Assembly (NCBI RefSeq): GCF_963526985.1
Contig: NZ_CAURPW010000018.1
Location: 1 to 33,456 of the forward strand
Length of the DNA stretch: 33,456 nt
From: an uncultured Campylobacter sp.
Lineage (GTDB): Bacteria > Campylobacterota > Campylobacteria > Campylobacterales > Campylobacteraceae
Direction: 5' to 3'
In this document: piece after piece, positions 31,393 through 33,456 of the stretch
Layout: the number at the start of each line of letters is the position of its first letter
Numbering within the stretch: position 1 is the first letter of the stretch
Position numbers and translations under genes: made by a program
The notes under the pieces: generated by a model
The model's input: the letters and a program-made list of their open reading frames with translations, nothing else
The model's database searches: none
What the model was told of the DNA's origin: nothing

Positions 31393-32072
31393 TAGCGATC
31401 TTAGGCGCGATGCGCGAGGAGGTCGCTCCTCTGCTTGAGCGTATCAAGGATTACAGAGAGGTTAAGCACGCAAATAACGTATTTTACCTCGCAAATTTCA
31501 GCGACAAAGAGCTCGTGATCGCCTACTCTAAGATCGGCAAGGTAAACGCCGCTCTAACCGCAAGCGCGATGATCGAGAAATTCGGCGCCAGGAAGCTACT
31601 TTTTACCGGCGTTGCAGGCGCGCTAAATCCAAATTTGAAAATCGGCGATATGCTCTATGCTACCAGCCTCGTGCAACACGACGTCGATATCACGGCGTTT
31701 GGGCACCCGCACGGCTACGTGCCCGAGACCAGCATCTTTATCAAAAGCGACGACGCACTAAATGCGTTAGCCTCTAGCGTCGCGGCCGAAAAAGGCATCG
31801 AGTTAAAAGGTGGCATCATAGCCACGGGCGATCAGTTTATCTGCGATAATACTAAAAAAGAGTGGTTAAAAGCGACTTTCAAAGCCGATGCGGCCGAGAT
31901 GGAGGGCGCTAGCGTGGCGCTAGTTTGCGAGAGTCTGGGCGTGCCGTTTTTCGTGCTTCGCGCCATCAGCGACGAGGCGGGCGGCAGCGCGGAGTTTGAC
32001 TTCGATAAATTTTTACAAGACTCGGCAAACGTGAGCGCGCAGTTCATGCTCGCGATGATCGAGCGGCTATGA
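31389..32072 (+). CDS. mtnN: MTA/SAH/aminodeoxyfutalosine nucleosidase
   Basis: This enzyme cleaves adenine from methylthioadenosine, S-adenosylhomocysteine and, in campylobacters, 6-amino-6-deoxyfutalosine in the futalosine route to menaquinone. Glu11 (REEVAP), Glu172 (AEMEGAS) and Asp195 (AISDEAGG) align with the catalytic Glu12, Glu174 and Asp197 of E. coli MtnN. GVAGALNPNLKIGDML (74-89) and IATGDQFI (144-151) are typical. It is 227 aa. Both ends overlap neighbours by 4 nt. Menaquinone supply fits the fumarate-respiration theme of the window. Confidence 0.96.
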   Translation: MIAILGAMREEVAPLLERIKDYREVKHANNVFYLANFSDKELVIAYSKIGKVNAALTASAMIEKFGARKLLFTGVAGALNPNLKIGDMLYATSLVQHDVDITAFGHPHGYVPETSIFIKSDDALNALASSVAAEKGIELKGGIIATGDQFICDNTKKEWLKATFKADAAEMEGASVALVCESLGVPFFVLRAISDEAGGSAEFDFDKFLQDSANVSAQFMLAMIERL

Positions 32073-32839
32073 TAGAGCTTAGCAAGCGGCTGCTACGCCA
32101 GGTCGGGCAGACCAACGCCAGATACCGCATGGTGCGCGGCGGGGATAAAATTTTGCTCGGTCTTAGCGGTGGTAAGGACAGCCTCGCACTCGCGCACGTG
32201 CTAAAACATATGCAAAACGTCACGCCCGAAAAATTTGAGTTTAAGGCCGTGACGCTAAGCTACGGCATGGGCGAGGACTACGCCTATCTCACGCGCCACT
32301 GCGCCGAGCACGGCATCGAGCACGACGTGATCGATAGCTCGATATTCGAGATATCCAAGGACAAGATCCGCAAAAATTCCAGCTTTTGCAGCTTTTTCTC
32401 GCGTATGAGGCGCGGCTATCTCTACACCTACGCGCTCGGGCACGGCTTTAACAAGCTCGCCATCGCCCACCACCTCGACGACGCGGTCGAGAGTTTTTTT
32501 ATGAATTTTACTTATAACGGCGCGCTTAGGACGCTTGCTCCAAAATACGTCGCGGCAAACGGGATCGAGGTTATTAGGCCGTTTATATTCGTGCGTGAGC
32601 GGCAGCTACGCGAAAACGCCGTGCGAAACGGGCTTACGGTTATCGGCGACGAGGCGTGTCCGGCGATGCGATTTGATATCAAGATGCCTCACGCTAGAGC
32701 TGAAACTAAGGAGCTTTTGGCAAATTTAGAAAAGCAAAATCCAAAGCTTTTCGTCTCGCTAAAGGCTGCATTTGAAAACATCCACAGCGATACGTTTTTC
32801 GCCGCTCAGGCGCAAAATTTAGAAGAATGCGACGATTGA
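32069..32839 (+). CDS. TtcA-like PP-loop protein, one cluster cysteine missing
   Basis: This is a PP-loop ATPase of the TtcA family (tRNA 2-thiocytidine-32 synthetase). The P-loop SGGKDS is at 33-38, AHHLDDAVESFF at 133-144, and RERQLRENAV at 176-185. Classical TtcA holds a [4Fe-4S] cluster with a CxxC plus one distal Cys. Here the first motif is CSFFSRMRRG, so Cys107 remains but the second Cys is Phe110; the distal cysteine is Cys197 in GDEACPAMRF. This may be a subfamily with a different activity or cluster. It starts inside mtnN (4-nt overlap) and is the last gene of the run. Confidence 0.85.
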   Translation: MIELSKRLLRQVGQTNARYRMVRGGDKILLGLSGGKDSLALAHVLKHMQNVTPEKFEFKAVTLSYGMGEDYAYLTRHCAEHGIEHDVIDSSIFEISKDKIRKNSSFCSFFSRMRRGYLYTYALGHGFNKLAIAHHLDDAVESFFMNFTYNGALRTLAPKYVAANGIEVIRPFIFVRERQLRENAVRNGLTVIGDEACPAMRFDIKMPHARAETKELLANLEKQNPKLFVSLKAAFENIHSDTFFAAQAQNLEECDD

Positions 32840-33456
32840 TACTCGTAAATTTATCCGCTTTGGATCGGTTGCCTATTTTGGTTAGAGCTGGTTTGCTACA
32901 ACGTTAATTTTATGCCGGATTTGGTTATTTCAGCAATTTTGTCAAATTTTAAGCGAAATAAAATTCGGCAACTTTGCCACTTTATATGGTGCGTTTAGAG
33001 ATTTAAAACGGCAAAATTTAGCTACTTGCCCGTTCGTGTTATACCTGGTTTGAGTTGCCTGGTTAGGCGATGATGCGACCGTTTTTGATAGATCTAGCGA
33101 AATTTTAACAAATTTTGCAAAAGCCAATCAAACTACAAAATCATCAGCCTTGCGCCGATAAAATTTGTAGGAGTGTCCAAAAATAAAATTTGCTCGTATG
33201 TCTAATGCGCTAAAGGTGCTCCGACAAAGGCCGGTTTAATAAGCTATTTTAGCGTTAAATTATAGACTAACAACTTTGTATATACATTCGTCGCAGCACC
33301 GTTATAAAACCGCGTACCGAAATTAGCGGTTTTAGCGGTAACTCGGCCTAAATCTAACTGAATCGTATTTTCTACTATTACAGGTAAATTTAATTTTTAT
33401 GTTTTTTTGATATAATCGCACGTATTCTTAAAAGGTTTTTAAACCGTAACGCACGC
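32840..33456. other. 617-nt right-end stretch without a convincing gene
   Basis: Stops occur in all frames at short intervals on the plus strand. A 61-codon minus-strand frame (33127-32942, TTG start) lacks a ribosome binding site and looks like chance. No intrinsic terminator is evident after the ttcA-like gene. The last 60 bases carry a good promoter box, so a gene probably starts beyond the window. Confidence 0.6.
33411..33416 (+). promoter_or_regulatory. Putative -10 box near the right edge
   Basis: TATAAT in GTTTTTTTGATATAATCGCACG has the same form as the dcuB and slyD boxes. AAAAGG at 33430-33435 could be a ribosome binding site, but no start codon lies within the window. Confidence 0.6.

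Noticed and set aside
32942..33127. 61-codon minus-strand frame at the right end
   Set aside because: TTG start without ribosome binding site, no domain, random-looking composition.
1..33456. CRISPR array or transposase gene
   Set aside because: No regularly spaced repeats, and no recognisable transposase or integrase frame was seen.

Overview
The window looks like chromosomal DNA from a Campylobacter of the moderate-GC, non-jejuni type (C. rectus/showae/curvus/concisus-like). The basis is the gene order and protein sequences: rplU-rpmA-obgE-fmt-birA-parA-parB-atpF'FHAGDC-tolQRAB-pal-cpoB-slyD-fabD-mtnN-ttcA matches the order I remember from C. jejuni, with proB absent. TATAAT-type -10 boxes lie in AT-rich leaders, and the hexamer AAATTT is very frequent inside and outside genes. 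The species is an inference; no search was run.

Layout. (1) 1-1262: the 3' part of a tRNA-Lys gene followed by about 1.2 kb of decayed coding fragments on both strands, one containing an 8-base C/G tract inside an inverted repeat. (2) 1263-3384: two convergent genes for unrecognised membrane proteins, then a gene-poor stretch with more decayed pieces and a 22-bp perfect palindrome. (3) 3385-9561, minus strand: a tight seven-gene run larA-larC-larE-larB-DUF2809-fumA-fumB. It encodes a LarA-type nickel-pincer racemase/epimerase, the three enzymes that build its cofactor, a small membrane protein, and a two-subunit Fe-S fumarase/tartrate-dehydratase-type hydro-lyase. (4) 9562-11504: a divergent promoter region and a DcuB-type C4-dicarboxylate transporter with about 100 extra residues in one loop. 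(5) 11505-11970: a gene-free, hairpin-rich stretch with a G-quadruplex motif. (6) 11971-13047, minus strand: flhB. (7) 13336-19461: ribosomal proteins L21 and L27, ObgE, an EF-hand protein at the proB position, Fmt, BirA, ParA and ParB. (8) 19557-25253: F1 and b-type stalk subunits of ATP synthase. (9) 25253-29821: the Tol-Pal envelope system. (10) 29880-32839: SlyD with a His/Cys tail, FabD, MtnN and a TtcA-like PP-loop protein. (11) 32840-33456: no convincing gene, with a promoter near the right edge.

The most interesting part is region 3-4. The lar genes, an Fe-S hydro-lyase and a divergent fumarate/succinate-type carrier fit one pathway: take up a C4 hydroxy-acid, invert its stereocentre with the nickel-pincer enzyme, dehydrate it, and (for malate) feed fumarate respiration. 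This makes a malate (or tartrate) racemase/epimerase at least as plausible as a lactate racemase. It is inference from context. LarE also carries three cysteines arranged as in the [4Fe-4S] LarE class, so the cofactor route may use a cluster-based sulfur donor rather than a sacrificial cysteine.
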